Source: Homoserinimonas sp. (GTDB lineage Bacteria > Actinomycetota > Actinomycetes > Actinomycetales > Microbacteriaceae). From it: DNA of 64,000 bases. The first letter of the stretch is position 1; every line of letters begins with the position of its first letter. The notes beneath the pieces were generated by a model. It was given only the letters and a program-made list of their open reading frames with translations, was not told the DNA's origin and did not search any database. This document shows positions 45,144 through 55,900 of the stretch, piece after piece. The stretch is taken from positions 675,575-739,574 of the forward strand of contig JAMLGP010000001.1 of assembly GCA_023957835.1 (NCBI GenBank), in the 5' to 3' direction. Both the position numbers and the translations under genes were made by a program.

Positions 45144-48100
45144 GTGCCGAAGCGAGACGATATCAATTCGGTTCTGGTGATCGGATCCGGCCCGATCGTT
45201 ATCGGACAGGCCTGCGAGTTCGACTATTCCGGAACACAGGCTTGCCGAGTGTTGCGCGAAGAAGGAGTGAGGGTCATCCTCATTAATTCGAATCCGGCGA
45301 CGATAATGACCGATCCGGACTTTGCAGACGCAACCTACATCGAGCCAATCACCTGGCAGGTGATCGAATCGATAATCGAAAAGGAGCGCCCTGACGCGAT
45401 CCTGCCAACTCTAGGCGGGCAGACAGCGCTAAATGCTGCCGTACAACTGCACGAACATGGAGTCCTGGAAAAGTTCGGAGTGGAACTCATCGGCGCAAAC
45501 CTGACGGCTATCCAGCGTGGAGAAGATCGCCAGCTATTCAAGGACCTTGTACTTGAAGCGGGGGCAGAAGTCGCAAAGTCCTTTGTTGCACACAGTGTGG
45601 AGCAGGCAGTGCAGTTTGCCGAAGAACTTGGATACCCTCTCGTGATTCGGCCTTCGTTCACGATGGGAGGGCTGGGGAGCGGATTTGCTCACGATCAGGC
45701 GGAGCTGATTCGAATGGTCGAAGACGGACTGCATCAGAGTCCGACGAGCGAAGTTCTGCTTGAAGAATCGATTCTCGGCTGGAAGGAATTCGAACTCGAA
45801 CTGATGCGCGACGCTTCGGACAATACGGTCGTCGTTTGCTCAATCGAAAATGTCGACCCGGTAGGTGTGCACACCGGAGATTCGATAACGGTTGCTCCCG
45901 CAATGACACTAACCGACCGAGAATTTCAGAAGCTGCGCGACATCGGCATCGAAATCATCAGACTCGTCGGAGTGGATACCGGAGGTTGCAACATTCAGTT
46001 CGCGGTAGATCCGGCCAGCGGCAGGGTCATCGTCATTGAAATGAACCCCAGAGTTTCAAGATCAAGCGCCCTGGCCAGCAAAGCCACGGGTTTTCCGATT
46101 GCAAAGATCGCGGCCAAGCTGGCTATCGGCTATCGGCTTGATGAGATACCGAACGACATCACCAGAGTTACTCCGGCAAGCTTCGAGCCGACTCTCGATT
46201 ACGTGGTCGTAAAGGTACCGAGGTTTGCCTTTGAGAAGTTTCCTGCGGCAGACCCGACCCTTACGACCACCATGAAGTCGGTGGGCGAGGCGATGGCGAT
46301 TGGCCGCAACTTCACGACCGCCCTTCAGAAGGCGCTGCGCTCGGTTGAGAAGCGGAACTCCTCATTCCACTGGGACCCGCTCGAGTGGTCTGCAGAGGAG
46401 CTGATCGTTCAGTCGTCGGAACCTGCTGACGATCGCATTATCAGAGTGCAACAGGCGCTTAGAGCCGGGGCGAAAGTTCAGGAGTTATTCGAAGCGACCG
46501 GGATCGATCCCTGGTTTATTGATCAAATTGCGCTGCTCAACGAGACGGCGCGGGAGTTCGCGGAAGCCGACGAACTGAATTCAGAGCTCGTCTTCTCCGC
46601 AAAGTATCACGGCTTCTCTGATGCTCAGCTCGCAGCCCTGAGGCAGATTCCGGAAGCCGAGTTCAGAAAGCTCAGGCTCGACTTTGGAGTAAGACCGGTA
46701 TTCAAGACGGTTGATACCTGTGCGGGGGAGTTCCCGGCACTGACTCCCTATCACTACTCCAGCTACGACCAGGAGACCGAGGTGGCGCCGAGCGACCGCA
46801 GGAAGGTGGTAATTCTGGGTTCCGGCCCAAACCGAATCGGCCAGGGAGTTGAATTCGACTATTCCTGCGTACACGCGGCCTTTGCACTCTCCGGAGCAGG
46901 CTTCGAGACCGTGATGATCAATTGCAATCCGGAAACCGTTTCCACCGATTACGACACGAGCGATCGACTGTATTTCGAGCCGCTCACTCTCGAGGATGTC
47001 CTGGAAGTAATCCACGCAGAATCCGCGAGCGGGACGGTAGAGGGCGTAATCGTTCAGCTCGGCGGTCAGACGCCGCTCGGACTTGCGAGAGGCCTTGAGG
47101 CAGCAGGGGTCAGGATTCTCGGAACCTCGCCATCCGCAATCGACCTCGCAGAGGAACGCGGTGAATTCGCCAGGATTCTCGAGGAGGCCGGGTTGAGAGC
47201 ACCGAGGAACGGAACCGCGGTAGATCTCGAAAGTGCCGCTGAAGTTGCCGCTGAAATCGGCTATCCGGTGCTCGTTCGGCCATCGTTCGTGCTCGGCGGC
47301 CGGGGAATGGAAATCATTTATGACTCGGAGGCGCTCTCCGGATACTTCAGGAAGGTATCCAAGAGCGCGATCATCGGTCCGGGCAGACCCCTGTTGATCG
47401 ACCGCTTTCTCGACGACGCAATCGAAATCGATGTTGACGCGCTCTTTGATGGAGCTGAACTCTATATCGGCGGCGTAATGGAGCACCTCGAAGAGGCCGG
47501 CATTCACTCCGGAGATTCTTCCTGCACACTCCCGTCAGTGACCTTAGGTCGCGAAGTGCTTCTCGAGATCAGGGCTGCGACCGAGGAAATCGCAAGAGGA
47601 ATAGGCGTGGTCGGCCTGCTCAACGTGCAGTTCGCAATCGGCCAGGAAGTTCTTTACGTGCTGGAGGCCAATCCAAGAGCGTCGCGAACGGTGCCCTTCG
47701 TTTCAAAAGCGTTTGGACTCTCACTGGCAAAGTCGGCCGCTCTGATTATGACCGGCAGCAGCATCTCGGAATTGAAAGAGGCCGGAATGCTGCCGAGAGA
47801 CGACGGGCTCTTCAAGCCTCCGACGCATCCGGTCGCGGTAAAGGAAGCTGTCTTGCCGTTCAAACGGTTCCGCACTCGCGAGGGGAAGATCGTGGACTCA
47901 ATCCTCGGACCGGAGATGCGCTCTACCGGCGAGGTCATGGGCCTCGATTCGAACTTTCCGAAGGCCTTTGCGAAGAGCCAGGCTGCAGCATACGGAGGCC
48001 TGCCCTCTGCAGGCACAGTATTCGTCTCGGTCGCGGATCGAGACAAGCGCTCGATAATCCTGCCGGTACTAAGGCTGAAACAACTGGGGTTCGGCATTCT

Positions 48101-48443
48101 TGCAACTTCCGGTACCGCGGAAGTACTTTCGCGTTACGGGATCGACGCTCGAGTGGTTAGAAAGCAGTCAGATTCGGGCGCTGAGGCCAATTACTCAGAC
48201 TCACGATCAATCGTCGATTTGATTAGCGCAGGCGAAATTGACATGGTCATCAATACTCCTTCAGGGGGAAAGGCGAGAGCCGATGGCTACGAGATTCGGA
48301 CTGCAACTGTCGCGGCGGACCGGGCGCTTTTCACCACGATCGCCCAGCTTGGGGCTGTGGTTTCTTCTATTGAAGAACTGAGAGAAGGATTCGAGGTTCG
48401 CTCGCTGCAGGACTATGCGAAGGACAGGCTCGCCAATGCCTGA
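45144..48443 (+). CDS. carB: carbamoyl-phosphate synthase large subunit
   Basis: A 1099-residue synthase built from two homologous ATP-grasp halves (about 1-400 and 550-940) flanking an oligomerisation domain, then a C-terminal MGS-like allosteric domain. Paired motifs include [21 protein letters not shown] and [20 protein letters not shown], and [20 protein letters not shown] versus [22 protein letters not shown] start. Its last eight bases overlap pyrF. Confidence 0.98.
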   Translation: MPKRDDINSVLVIGSGPIVIGQACEFDYSGTQACRVLREEGVRVILINSNPATIMTDPDFADATYIEPITWQVIESIIEKERPDAILPTLGGQTALNAAVQLHEHGVLEKFGVELIGANLTAIQRGEDRQLFKDLVLEAGAEVAKSFVAHSVEQAVQFAEELGYPLVIRPSFTMGGLGSGFAHDQAELIRMVEDGLHQSPTSEVLLEESILGWKEFELELMRDASDNTVVVCSIENVDPVGVHTGDSITVAPAMTLTDREFQKLRDIGIEIIRLVGVDTGGCNIQFAVDPASGRVIVIEMNPRVSRSSALASKATGFPIAKIAAKLAIGYRLDEIPNDITRVTPASFEPTLDYVVVKVPRFAFEKFPAADPTLTTTMKSVGEAMAIGRNFTTALQKALRSVEKRNSSFHWDPLEWSAEELIVQSSEPADDRIIRVQQALRAGAKVQELFEATGIDPWFIDQIALLNETAREFAEADELNSELVFSAKYHGFSDAQLAALRQIPEAEFRKLRLDFGVRPVFKTVDTCAGEFPALTPYHYSSYDQETEVAPSDRRKVVILGSGPNRIGQGVEFDYSCVHAAFALSGAGFETVMINCNPETVSTDYDTSDRLYFEPLTLEDVLEVIHAESASGTVEGVIVQLGGQTPLGLARGLEAAGVRILGTSPSAIDLAEERGEFARILEEAGLRAPRNGTAVDLESAAEVAAEIGYPVLVRPSFVLGGRGMEIIYDSEALSGYFRKVSKSAIIGPGRPLLIDRFLDDAIEIDVDALFDGAELYIGGVMEHLEEAGIHSGDSSCTLPSVTLGREVLLEIRAATEEIARGIGVVGLLNVQFAIGQEVLYVLEANPRASRTVPFVSKAFGLSLAKSAALIMTGSSISELKEAGMLPRDDGLFKPPTHPVAVKEAVLPFKRFRTREGKIVDSILGPEMRSTGEVMGLDSNFPKAFAKSQAAAYGGLPSAGTVFVSVADRDKRSIILPVLRLKQLGFGILATSGTAEVLSRYGIDARVVRKQSDSGAEANYSDSRSIVDLISAGEIDMVINTPSGGKARADGYEIRTATVAADRALFTTIAQLGAVVSSIEELREGFEVRSLQDYAKDRLANA

Positions 48444-49299
48444 AAACGTCCTCTTCGGTGAGAAGCTCGCGAACGCAATTGCGGACTACGGTCAACTGTG
48501 TGTCGGGATTGATCCTCATCCGTGGCTGCTCGATGAATGGGGACTAAACCAGGACTCGCTAGGGCTTGAAAGTTTCGGCCTGAAGGTCGTAGCAGCGTGC
48601 AGCAACCGGATTGGAATCATCAAACCGCAGGTGGCGCTATTTGAGCATTTCGGTTCAGAGGGATACCGTGCGCTTGAGAAAGTGATCAGGGCGGCGAAAG
48701 AGGCGGGACTGCTCGTAATTGCGGATGCGAAGCGAGGAGATATTGGCAGCACCATGAATTCTTATCTGGAAGCCTGGCTGGGCGAGGGCAGTTCGCTCGA
48801 GTGCGATGCTATGACTGTGAACCCATTCATGGGCGCAGAAGTACTGGAGAGCCTTAGCCCCTTTGCGGGTTCGGGTTCGAAGGGTGTTTTTGTTCTCACC
48901 AGAACCTCAAACTCTGGTTCCGAACTCTTTCAGAACGCTCGAACCGGCGGTAAGGACGATTCGCCAACGGTCGCCCTGGAGATCTATAGAAGGCTCGCAG
49001 AATGCAATGCGCCGCTGACCGGGCGATTCGGGTCTTTCGGAGCTGTAATCGGGGCGACATCGCAATTGGCAGGTAGTGGAATTGAGTTCGAATCAACGCA
49101 CGATTCACCGCCGATTCCGATCCTCGCTCCGGGGTTTGGCCATCAGGGTGCAGACTATTCCGCGATCAAGGCGAACTTCGGTGCGGCCGCGGGCCAGGTC
49201 ATTGCCTCGATATCTCGTTCGGTACTTGCGGCTGGTCCCGGCCGACTGGACGCTTCGATCGATAGCGAGCGGGAAAGACTTGCGGAGGCGATGAGTTGA
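48436..49299 (+). CDS. pyrF: orotidine 5'-phosphate decarboxylase (type 2)
   Basis: A 287-residue decarboxylase making UMP. It is the longer type found in mycobacteria, with the catalytic cluster in [14 protein letters not shown] and LCVGIDPHP near the start. [12 protein letters not shown] binds the phosphate. ATG 48436 is preferred to an in-frame ATG seven codons upstream inside carB. TTGA overlap with the gmk fusion gene. pyrD and pyrE are not in the window. Confidence 0.95.
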   Translation: MPENVLFGEKLANAIADYGQLCVGIDPHPWLLDEWGLNQDSLGLESFGLKVVAACSNRIGIIKPQVALFEHFGSEGYRALEKVIRAAKEAGLLVIADAKRGDIGSTMNSYLEAWLGEGSSLECDAMTVNPFMGAEVLESLSPFAGSGSKGVFVLTRTSNSGSELFQNARTGGKDDSPTVALEIYRRLAECNAPLTGRFGSFGAVIGATSQLAGSGIEFESTHDSPPIPILAPGFGHQGADYSAIKANFGAAAGQVIASISRSVLAAGPGRLDASIDSERERLAEAMS

Positions 49300-50213
49300 A
49301 ACCTCCGGAAGTCGACAGGCTCGCCGCCTCAAAAGCGGCGGTCGCCGCCAGGCGCGCTCGTGCAGAAGTGAAGACTCAGGTTGCAAATGGTTTGCGGTCG
49401 ATCCTCGATGTCGCACGCGCTGCCTGGATTGATCGCTCGAGCGCTGAGGCTGGATTGAGGGTCAGGGAACTGCTTTTAAGCCTGCCAAAATTCGGGCCGG
49501 TGAAGGTTGAAAGAATCCTTGCTTCTCTTGAAATTTCGAAGTCCAGGAAACTGGGCGGCCTTGGAGTCAGGCAACGAGCAAGATTTGAGCGCTGGTTCGA
49601 AGCTGAAGAGGCGGAAAGTGGATCTGAGACCTTCGTACGTGCTCACGAACCAAAGCTCGTGGTGCTCGCAGGGCCGACTGCGGTCGGAAAGGGAGCGGTC
49701 TCTGACTACATCCGTGCGAACTACCCCGAGGTCCTCATTTCGGTTTCGGCTACAACCAGGAGCCCCAGACCCGGTGAGGTGGACGGAGTTAACTACCGAT
49801 TCGTAAGTGATGAGGAATTTGATGAACTCGAATCCAGTGGGGAAATGCTCGAAACGGCAATTGTCCACAACGCATATCGCTATGGCACTCCTGCCGCACC
49901 GATACGTGAGGCCCTCGAAAGCGGCAGAAGTGTGCTTCTGGAAATTGACCTGCAGGGGGCAAGAGCGGTAAGGAAGGCCGTCCCGGATGCTCTGCTGATC
50001 TTCCTGCTCCCCCCAAGTTGGGAAGAACTAGTTCGCCGTCTCACCGGCAGGGGCACTGAGAGCGCTGCTGAACAGGCAAGAAGACTCGCAACTGCAAAGA
50101 TCGAGCTTGAAGCGCAGGACGAGTTCGACTTCCGAGTGGTGAACAGCGATGTCGCACAGGCGGCGGCGGAGGTCGTAGAATTGATGGGGTTTTCAGGTAA
50201 GAATCAGGGCTGA
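49296..50213 (+). CDS. gmk: fusion of actinobacterial integration host factor (mIHF) and guanylate kinase
   Basis: A 305-residue protein with two parts. Residues about 1-105 resemble mIHF, the nucleoid protein of actinobacteria, with LPKFGPVKVERILASLEIS and RKLGGLGVRQRARFERWF forming the helix-two-turn-helix DNA-binding core. Residues about 119-300 are a complete guanylate kinase: P-loop LAGPTAVGKGAVSDYI (126-133), SATTRSPRPGEVDGVNYRFV, and IDLQGARAVRKAVPDAL. In mycobacteria and streptomycetes mihF and gmk are adjacent separate genes; here one reading frame joins them with an acidic linker (101-117). TTG start in a TTGA overlap with pyrF. Whether the product stays whole is unknown. Confidence 0.9.
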   Translation: MKPPEVDRLAASKAAVAARRARAEVKTQVANGLRSILDVARAAWIDRSSAEAGLRVRELLLSLPKFGPVKVERILASLEISKSRKLGGLGVRQRARFERWFEAEEAESGSETFVRAHEPKLVVLAGPTAVGKGAVSDYIRANYPEVLISVSATTRSPRPGEVDGVNYRFVSDEEFDELESSGEMLETAIVHNAYRYGTPAAPIREALESGRSVLLEIDLQGARAVRKAVPDALLIFLLPPSWEELVRRLTGRGTESAAEQARRLATAKIELEAQDEFDFRVVNSDVAQAAAEVVELMGFSGKNQG

Positions 50214-50234
50214 CTGCCCGATGAAGGAGTTGGA

Positions 50235-50492
50235 ATGGTCGAGCGAGCCAAGGGGATTATCGATCCGCCTATCGATGAATTGCTCACTAGAGTGGATTCG
50301 AAGTATGCCCTGGTCATCTTTGCATCACGGCGTGCGCGGCAGATTAATGACTACTACGCAGACCTGCATGAGGGCAGTCTTTTCGACAATGTCGGCCCTC
50401 TCGTCGACTCGACCGTGGACGACAAGCCGCTCTCCGTCGCCCTGCACGAGATCAACGAGGGAAAGCTCTCACTCAAGCGGCTAGATCGCTAA
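50235..50492 (+). CDS. rpoZ: DNA-directed RNA polymerase omega subunit
   Basis: An 85-residue omega subunit that helps assemble RNA polymerase. [34 protein letters not shown] and the C-terminal [16 protein letters not shown] segments are typical of the actinobacterial form. ATG 50235 with AAGGAG eight bases upstream; a second ATG at 50221 is in another frame. Downstream of gmk as in most actinobacteria. Confidence 0.95.
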   Translation: MVERAKGIIDPPIDELLTRVDSKYALVIFASRRARQINDYYADLHEGSLFDNVGPLVDSTVDDKPLSVALHEINEGKLSLKRLDR

Positions 50493-50521
50493 GCAACACT
50501 CAAGAGCGCTGACACACCGCG

Positions 50522-51733
50522 ATGACAATGAGCGAGAAGAAGCTGAAGGTTGTTGTCGGTATCAGCGGAGGCATCGCCGCCTACAAGGCGGTAGGAGTAG
50601 CGCGAGACCTGGTTCTGGCCGGACATGACGTTCAGATCGTTGCCACAGAGTCTGCGCTTCGGTTCGTCGGTGCGCCGACTCTGGAAGCAATCAGCCACAA
50701 CCAGGTGTACTCCGATTTGTTCGAAGGGGTCGCCGAAGTAAGGCACGTCGCAATCGGACAATCAGCGGACGTGATCGTGGTAGCTCCCGCAACGGCGAAT
50801 ATGATCGCCCGACTGGCAGTCGGGCTTGCCGATGACCTGCTTTCGACCACAATCCTGGCCAGCAGAGCGCCACTAGTACTGGCGCCGGCGATGCACACCG
50901 AAATGTGGCAACATCCTTCAACTGTTGCGAACGTGGCGATTCTAAAACAGAGAGGCGCGACTATCGTTGGGCCGGCGAGCGGGCGACTGACCGGGAGCGA
51001 CACGGGTCCCGGGCGAATGGCCGAACCTGAGGAAATTGCCGCAGCCGTCATTGCCGCCGCCGCCGCAGGTCCTAATCGGCATGATCTCGAAGGGAAGCGC
51101 GTCTTAGTGACCGCAGGAGGGACTCGAGAGCCACTAGATCCGGTGCGATTTGTTGGGAATCGGTCTACAGGAAGGCAGGGTGCGGCTCTTGCTGCCGCTG
51201 CCGCCAACCGTGGGGCTTCAGTCACACTGATCGGCGCGAACCTGGAAACGGAAATACCGGCATCGAGTGAGTTCGTAGCGGTATCAAGCGCAACGGAACT
51301 GTTTGAAACGGTACAGGCGAGAGTTTCGGATTTTGACCTCGTGATCATGGCAGCCGCGGTAGCTGATTATCGACCGGCAGAGGTTGAGCAATCAAAGATC
51401 AAGAAGGAGTTCGCAGGGGAGGAACTCAACCTGCGAATGGTTAAGAATCCGGACATTCTCGCTTCCATTAGCAGGGATCGCCGGGCCGGACAGATAATCG
51501 TGGGGTTCGCGGCAGAAACTGAGCCCGATGATTCCGCTCTGCTTGAGATCGCTCGCGGAAAGCTCGAACGCAAAGGGTGCGATTTCCTGGTTGTGAATCG
51601 AGTCGGCTGGAGCGAAGGCTTCGCGACGGACGGTAACACGGTCACGGTTCTCGATCGCTCTGGCAATATTGTTCTGGCCACTTCCGGGTCCAAGCTGTCG
51701 GTGGCAAACAGTATTCTCGATGTACTTCATTGA
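50522..51733 (+). CDS. coaBC: bifunctional phosphopantothenoylcysteine decarboxylase/synthetase
   Basis: A 403-residue enzyme performing two steps of CoA synthesis. The N-terminal flavin-dependent CoaC domain has VGISGGIAAYKA, the catalytic His near residue 75 (VRHVAIGQ), APATANMIARLAVG and PAMHTEMW. The C-terminal CoaB domain has VLVTAGGTREPLDPVRFVGN and MAAAVADYRP. ATG 50522, with ATG 50528 as alternative; no strong ribosome-binding site is seen. Confidence 0.95.
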   Translation: MTMSEKKLKVVVGISGGIAAYKAVGVARDLVLAGHDVQIVATESALRFVGAPTLEAISHNQVYSDLFEGVAEVRHVAIGQSADVIVVAPATANMIARLAVGLADDLLSTTILASRAPLVLAPAMHTEMWQHPSTVANVAILKQRGATIVGPASGRLTGSDTGPGRMAEPEEIAAAVIAAAAAGPNRHDLEGKRVLVTAGGTREPLDPVRFVGNRSTGRQGAALAAAAANRGASVTLIGANLETEIPASSEFVAVSSATELFETVQARVSDFDLVIMAAAVADYRPAEVEQSKIKKEFAGEELNLRMVKNPDILASISRDRRAGQIIVGFAAETEPDDSALLEIARGKLERKGCDFLVVNRVGWSEGFATDGNTVTVLDRSGNIVLATSGSKLSVANSILDVLH

Positions 51734-51743
51734 TCTGCGTTTC

Positions 51744-51749
51744 TAGGGT
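51744..51749 (+). promoter_or_regulatory. -10 element of leaderless metK
   Basis: TAGGGT, five bases, then the TTG at 51755. The 21-base gap leaves no space for a SAM riboswitch. Confidence 0.45.
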
Positions 51750-51754
51750 GAAAA

Positions 51755-52951
51755 TTGTCTACTAATCTGCGTCTATTCACGAGCGAGTCCGTTACCGAAG
51801 GGCATCCAGACAAGGTCTGCGACCAGATTTCGGACGGGATTTTGGATGCCCTGCTCTCGGTGGACAGGAACAGCCGGGTTGCCGTCGAAACTCTCGCTAC
51901 CACCGGCCTGGTCCATGTCGCAGGAGAGGTCACTTGCGACGGATACGTGGAGATTCCGCAGCTCGTTCGAGACATTATTTGCGAAATCGGCTACACGTCC
52001 TCGGCAGTTGGATTTGATGGTGAGTCCTGCGGTGTTGAGGTGTCAATCGGCAGCCAGTCGCCCGATATCGCGGCCGGAGTGGACTTCGCGGTCGAGGGCA
52101 GAGAAAAGGGTTCCACCGACGAACTGGATCGCCAGGGCGCCGGCGATCAGGGGATCATGTTCGGCTATGCAACCAATGAAACTCCGCAATATATGCCGTT
52201 GCCGATCTGGCTTGCCCACCGCCTCTCGGAGAGACTCGCTGCAGTCCGAAGGCAGGGGATCGTCGACTACCTGCGACCGGATGGTAAGACTCAGGTCACT
52301 ATTGGATACGAGGGGGATCTGGCCAAAACCCTACAGACGGTCGTTCTATCCACTCAGCACTCGCCGAAAGTCGAGAATTCCCAGTTGCACGCGGAAATGA
52401 GGCAGCTCGTTATCGAACCGGTGCTGGAAACCGCGGGGCTAGATACTGACTCGATGGAAACCTGGATAAATCCGGCAGGCCGTTTTGAACTCGGAGGGCC
52501 TCGAAGCGATGCCGGACTTACTGGCAGAAAGATCATTGTCGACACTTACGGGGGCTTCGCGAGGCACGGCGGAGGCGCCTTCAGCGGAAAAGATCCATCG
52601 AAGGTGGACAGATCCGGCGCTTACGCCATGCGCTGGGTCGCCAAGAATGCTGTAGCAGCAGGACTCGCCGATCGACTCGAATTGCAGGTCGCCTATGCAA
52701 TAGGCAAAGCTGCCCCGGTTGGACTTTACGTTGAGACTTTCGGCACTGGAAAGGTCGAGGATTCGAAGATCCTGTCGGCGATTATGGAGGTCTTCGACCT
52801 GAGGCCGGCCGCGATCATCCGGGATCTCGACCTGCTTAGGCCGATTTACCGACAAACCGCCAGCTATGGGCATTTCGGTCGCGAACTTGAGGATTTCACC
52901 TGGGAGAGGCTCGACCGGGTGAGCGCTCTGCAAAGCGCGGCGGGAATCTGA
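51755..52951 (+). CDS. metK: S-adenosylmethionine synthase
   Basis: A 398-residue enzyme making AdoMet from methionine and ATP. Motifs are [19 protein letters not shown] at the N-terminus, [12 protein letters not shown], and the glycine-rich [19 protein letters not shown]. The TTG start yields [12 protein letters not shown], the expected N-terminus, and lies directly after a TAGGGT hexamer. priA follows after one base. Confidence 0.97.
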   Translation: MSTNLRLFTSESVTEGHPDKVCDQISDGILDALLSVDRNSRVAVETLATTGLVHVAGEVTCDGYVEIPQLVRDIICEIGYTSSAVGFDGESCGVEVSIGSQSPDIAAGVDFAVEGREKGSTDELDRQGAGDQGIMFGYATNETPQYMPLPIWLAHRLSERLAAVRRQGIVDYLRPDGKTQVTIGYEGDLAKTLQTVVLSTQHSPKVENSQLHAEMRQLVIEPVLETAGLDTDSMETWINPAGRFELGGPRSDAGLTGRKIIVDTYGGFARHGGGAFSGKDPSKVDRSGAYAMRWVAKNAVAAGLADRLELQVAYAIGKAAPVGLYVETFGTGKVEDSKILSAIMEVFDLRPAAIIRDLDLLRPIYRQTASYGHFGRELEDFTWERLDRVSALQSAAGI

Positions 52952-52952
52952 A

Positions 52953-54929
52953 ATGACTTCGGCATCCATCGCCAGGGTGCTGATAGATTCCCCGCTGCCG
53001 CAACTGGATCGGTTGCTTGACTACGCGATCCCAATAGAACTGGCGGACTCCGCCCTGCCAGGCGTAAGAGTTACGGTGCCGCTTCGAAGCGGGCGCCGGT
53101 TAATGAATGGCTATCTTGTTGAAGTTGCTGATTCTGCTTCCTTCGAAGGAAGACTTAGTCCGATCGAAGCGGTGATCTCTCCTGCAAAGGTACTAACCGC
53201 CGAGCTGTACCAACTGGCGAGGAGAGTTGCTGACCGCGCCTCGGGCAGCGCAAGTGACGTGCTGAGGCTCGCAATCCCAAAGCGCCAGGTGCGGATTGAA
53301 AACAGCTGGCTGGAGGCGGGGCCGAAGTCCATCCCGATTCTGGGAACGAACTCAGTAAAGCTAGGCAATTATGATGATGCCCAGATTGATCGGCTTGTCC
53401 AGAACCGCGGCCGGGCGGCTCTCGAGGTCCTGCCGGGGGTGCGAAGCGCCGGCGAGCAATGGGTGGGAAGCTGGGCTTTCGATCTCGCGGAAATCGCGTC
53501 GAAAGCTCTGGGATCCGGTTCGGTAATCATTGCGGTGCCTGACTATCGGGATTTAGAACAGATTCTGGCCGCCGCCAAAGCGATGCTTCCAGAAGAGCGG
53601 ATACTTCGAATCGATTCCGGTCAAACCGATCGCCTGCGCTATCGAGCCTTCTTGGAGTGCCTGTCCGGTTCTCCGAAGCTAATTATCGGCAACCGTTCTG
53701 CGGTGTACGCTCCTGCGAGCGACCTGGCCATGATCATCATCTGGAACGACGGCGACCAGCTCTTGCGGGAGCCACTTGCCCCATACGTTCACCCGAGGGA
53801 TGCAGCGCTGGTCAGGCAGGAATTGCAGGAGACCGCGCTGATTTTTGCTGGCTTAACGAGAACGACTCAGGTGGAGAGACTGGTTGAAATCGGCTGGCTT
53901 GATGAGATCCAGCCAGTCAGGCGAACCACTCCCAGAGTCATCCTCACCGCCAAACAGATATCTCAGGATCCGCTGCCTTCCAGAGCGAGGATCCCGACCC
54001 TCGCCTGGCAGGAGGTATCCAAGGCACTAAAGAGCGGCCCTGCCCTGATTCAGACGGCAGTTCCGGGATACGTAACGCGGCTCAATTGCGAGCACTGCGG
54101 CGAACCTGCCAGGTGCAGGGAGTGTGCCGGACCGCTTGAACTGCAGTCTTCCAACTCGATACCTAATTGCCGCGTTTGCGGTGCGATTTCGGCAAACTGG
54201 GCATGTCCGAATTGCGGAAGGCAAAAGCTGCGCAGGAGTCGGCTCGGTGCGGAGAGAACCGCAGAGGACCTGGGGAAAGCTTTCCCTGGAATACCGGTGG
54301 TGGTCGCAGATGGGCAAAGGTCGATCACCACTGTTGACTCCAGCCCGAAGCTTGTAATAGCCACGAGAGGGGCCGAGCCGATAGCCAGCGACGGATATCA
54401 GGTGGTCCTGATTCTTGATGGCGAAAGACAATTGATGAGAGAAAGCCTCAACGTCGCGGAAGACTGTCTCCGTCAGTGGGTCGGAGCGATCAGCCTTGCG
54501 GCACCCGGCGCTCCTTCGATAATTACCGGGGTAACCGGAAGCCTTGGTGCGGCGCTGGCCACCTGGAGGCTCGTCGAGCAATCACGCAACGAACTAATCG
54601 AAAGGACGAAGCTGCGGTTTCCTCCATCGATTCGAGTTGCTGTGGTGAAGGGTGCGCAGGAGGAGATTTCTGTACTCGCAGGCGAGCTCAGGAGCCTGCC
54701 TGGAGTGGATATCCTCGGGCCCTCAGCCGGGGGAACTGGCGAGACCCGGATCGTAGTCAGATTTGAATATGGGACTGGGGCGTCAGTCGCGGCTCTGGTC
54801 CGGAGTGCTCTGGTTAGATCGGCAGTTGAGGCAAGCCGAGCAGGCGGGGGAAGGGTTCGTTTACCGTCGAGCCAGTCGCTTCGGGCGCGATTTGATGACC
54901 CGGATGTATTTGACTCGACTACTTTCTAG
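52953..54929 (+). CDS. priA: PriA-like primosomal protein without helicase motifs
   Basis: A 658-residue PriA homologue. It keeps the N-terminal DNA-binding domain (RVLIDSPLPQLDRLLDYAIP) and a zinc-binding region with four CxxC pairs (CEHC, CREC, CRVC, CPNC; about residues 370-420), used for replication restart. The ATPase signatures are absent: where Walker A should lie there is PGVRSAGEQWVGSW, and the DEEH box is replaced by IIWNDGDQL. Such helicase-dead PriA proteins are usual in actinobacteria. Probably a DNA-binding assembly factor. ATG one base after metK. Its TAG stop is part of the fmt -10 element. Confidence 0.88.
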   Translation: MTSASIARVLIDSPLPQLDRLLDYAIPIELADSALPGVRVTVPLRSGRRLMNGYLVEVADSASFEGRLSPIEAVISPAKVLTAELYQLARRVADRASGSASDVLRLAIPKRQVRIENSWLEAGPKSIPILGTNSVKLGNYDDAQIDRLVQNRGRAALEVLPGVRSAGEQWVGSWAFDLAEIASKALGSGSVIIAVPDYRDLEQILAAAKAMLPEERILRIDSGQTDRLRYRAFLECLSGSPKLIIGNRSAVYAPASDLAMIIIWNDGDQLLREPLAPYVHPRDAALVRQELQETALIFAGLTRTTQVERLVEIGWLDEIQPVRRTTPRVILTAKQISQDPLPSRARIPTLAWQEVSKALKSGPALIQTAVPGYVTRLNCEHCGEPARCRECAGPLELQSSNSIPNCRVCGAISANWACPNCGRQKLRRSRLGAERTAEDLGKAFPGIPVVVADGQRSITTVDSSPKLVIATRGAEPIASDGYQVVLILDGERQLMRESLNVAEDCLRQWVGAISLAAPGAPSIITGVTGSLGAALATWRLVEQSRNELIERTKLRFPPSIRVAVVKGAQEEISVLAGELRSLPGVDILGPSAGGTGETRIVVRFEYGTGASVAALVRSALVRSAVEASRAGGGRVRLPSSQSLRARFDDPDVFDSTTF

Positions 54930-54932
54930 AGT
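54927..54932 (+). promoter_or_regulatory. -10 element for fmt, overlapping the priA stop
   Basis: TAGAGT, the TAG being the priA stop. Transcription would start about 20 bases before the fmt GTG, leaving a short leader with GAAAGG. Confidence 0.45.
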
Positions 54933-54958
54933 GGGGATTGAGCTTCGAAAGGTGTGCA

Positions 54959-55870
54959 GTGCGGATAATATTTGCCGGAAGCCCGGCGGCAGCGTTGCCT
55001 TCACTGAAGTCGATCGCGCAGAGCGCTCACGAGATTGCGGCAGTTCTAACCAGAGAAGATTCCCTAACTGGCCGCAAAAGGCAGCTTATGCCAACTCCGG
55101 TAGCTCTGGAAGCCGAGCGACTGGGGCTGCCTGTAATCAAGGCCAACAGGGTGTCCGCAGTTGCCGAAGAGTTAATCGGATTGAATTCGGATCTGGGAGT
55201 AGTGGTTGCATACGGCGGAATGATCAAGCCCCCGCTGCTTGGCGCGCCGCGTTTTGAATGGATCAATCTTCACTTCTCCCTGCTGCCGCGATGGAGAGGA
55301 GCCGCGCCGGTCCAGCACGCGATTCTGAATGGCGATGATGTGACAGGGGCGACGGTCTTTCAGCTAACAGAGGAACTTGATGCCGGGCCCGTTTTCGGGA
55401 TGATGACTCAGTCAATCGGAAAAAACGAGACATCCGGGCACCTGCTGGATTCCCTGTCCCTGAGCGGTTCAGCACTGCTGCTTCGGACCATAAACGGAAT
55501 CGCCGAAGGCGGATTGTTCTCCCGCGAACAGGATGGCGAACCAACGCTGGCTCCGAAGCTTCAGTCTGAGGACGGGAGGATCGACTGGAGCCAGAGCGCA
55601 GTTGAAATAGACAATCGGATTCGCGCGGTAACCCCGGAGCCTGGAGCCTTCACAACCGTTCTTGGAGCAAGGTTCAAAGTTCATGATTCAAGAATCGATT
55701 TCGATGGACCGCCACTCAAACCCGGAGAGTTCGCCTTCAACGGGAAAGTACTTATTGGAACAGGTACCGCGCCGATAGAACTACTAAGGGTGCAGCCGGC
55801 AGGAAAGAAGCCGATGAGTGCCGGCGACTGGAGCAGGGGCGCGGGCGGAATCCGTAGCGCGGGCGACTGA
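54959..55870 (+). CDS. fmt: methionyl-tRNA formyltransferase
   Basis: A 303-residue enzyme formylating initiator Met-tRNA with 10-formyl-tetrahydrofolate. MRIIFAGSPAAALPSL starts the formyltransferase domain, the catalytic site is INLHFSLLPRWRGAAPVQ with ELDAGPVF, and a C-terminal tRNA-binding domain begins near 205. GTG 54959 is chosen since it gives the family N-terminus and AAAGG lies six bases upstream. TTG 54938 is in frame but adds seven extra residues. No def gene is adjacent. Confidence 0.95.
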   Translation: MRIIFAGSPAAALPSLKSIAQSAHEIAAVLTREDSLTGRKRQLMPTPVALEAERLGLPVIKANRVSAVAEELIGLNSDLGVVVAYGGMIKPPLLGAPRFEWINLHFSLLPRWRGAAPVQHAILNGDDVTGATVFQLTEELDAGPVFGMMTQSIGKNETSGHLLDSLSLSGSALLLRTINGIAEGGLFSREQDGEPTLAPKLQSEDGRIDWSQSAVEIDNRIRAVTPEPGAFTTVLGARFKVHDSRIDFDGPPLKPGEFAFNGKVLIGTGTAPIELLRVQPAGKKPMSAGDWSRGAGGIRSAGD

Positions 55871-55900
55871 CAGCTAAGTAATTGAAGGCGTGGCCGCCGC

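Noticed and set aside
46581..47507. A 308-codon minus-strand open frame over carB
   Set aside because: Antisense shadow of carB.
51721..51760. SAM riboswitch before metK
   Set aside because: The gap between coaBC and metK is only 21 bases and contains a -10 element; there is no space for an aptamer.
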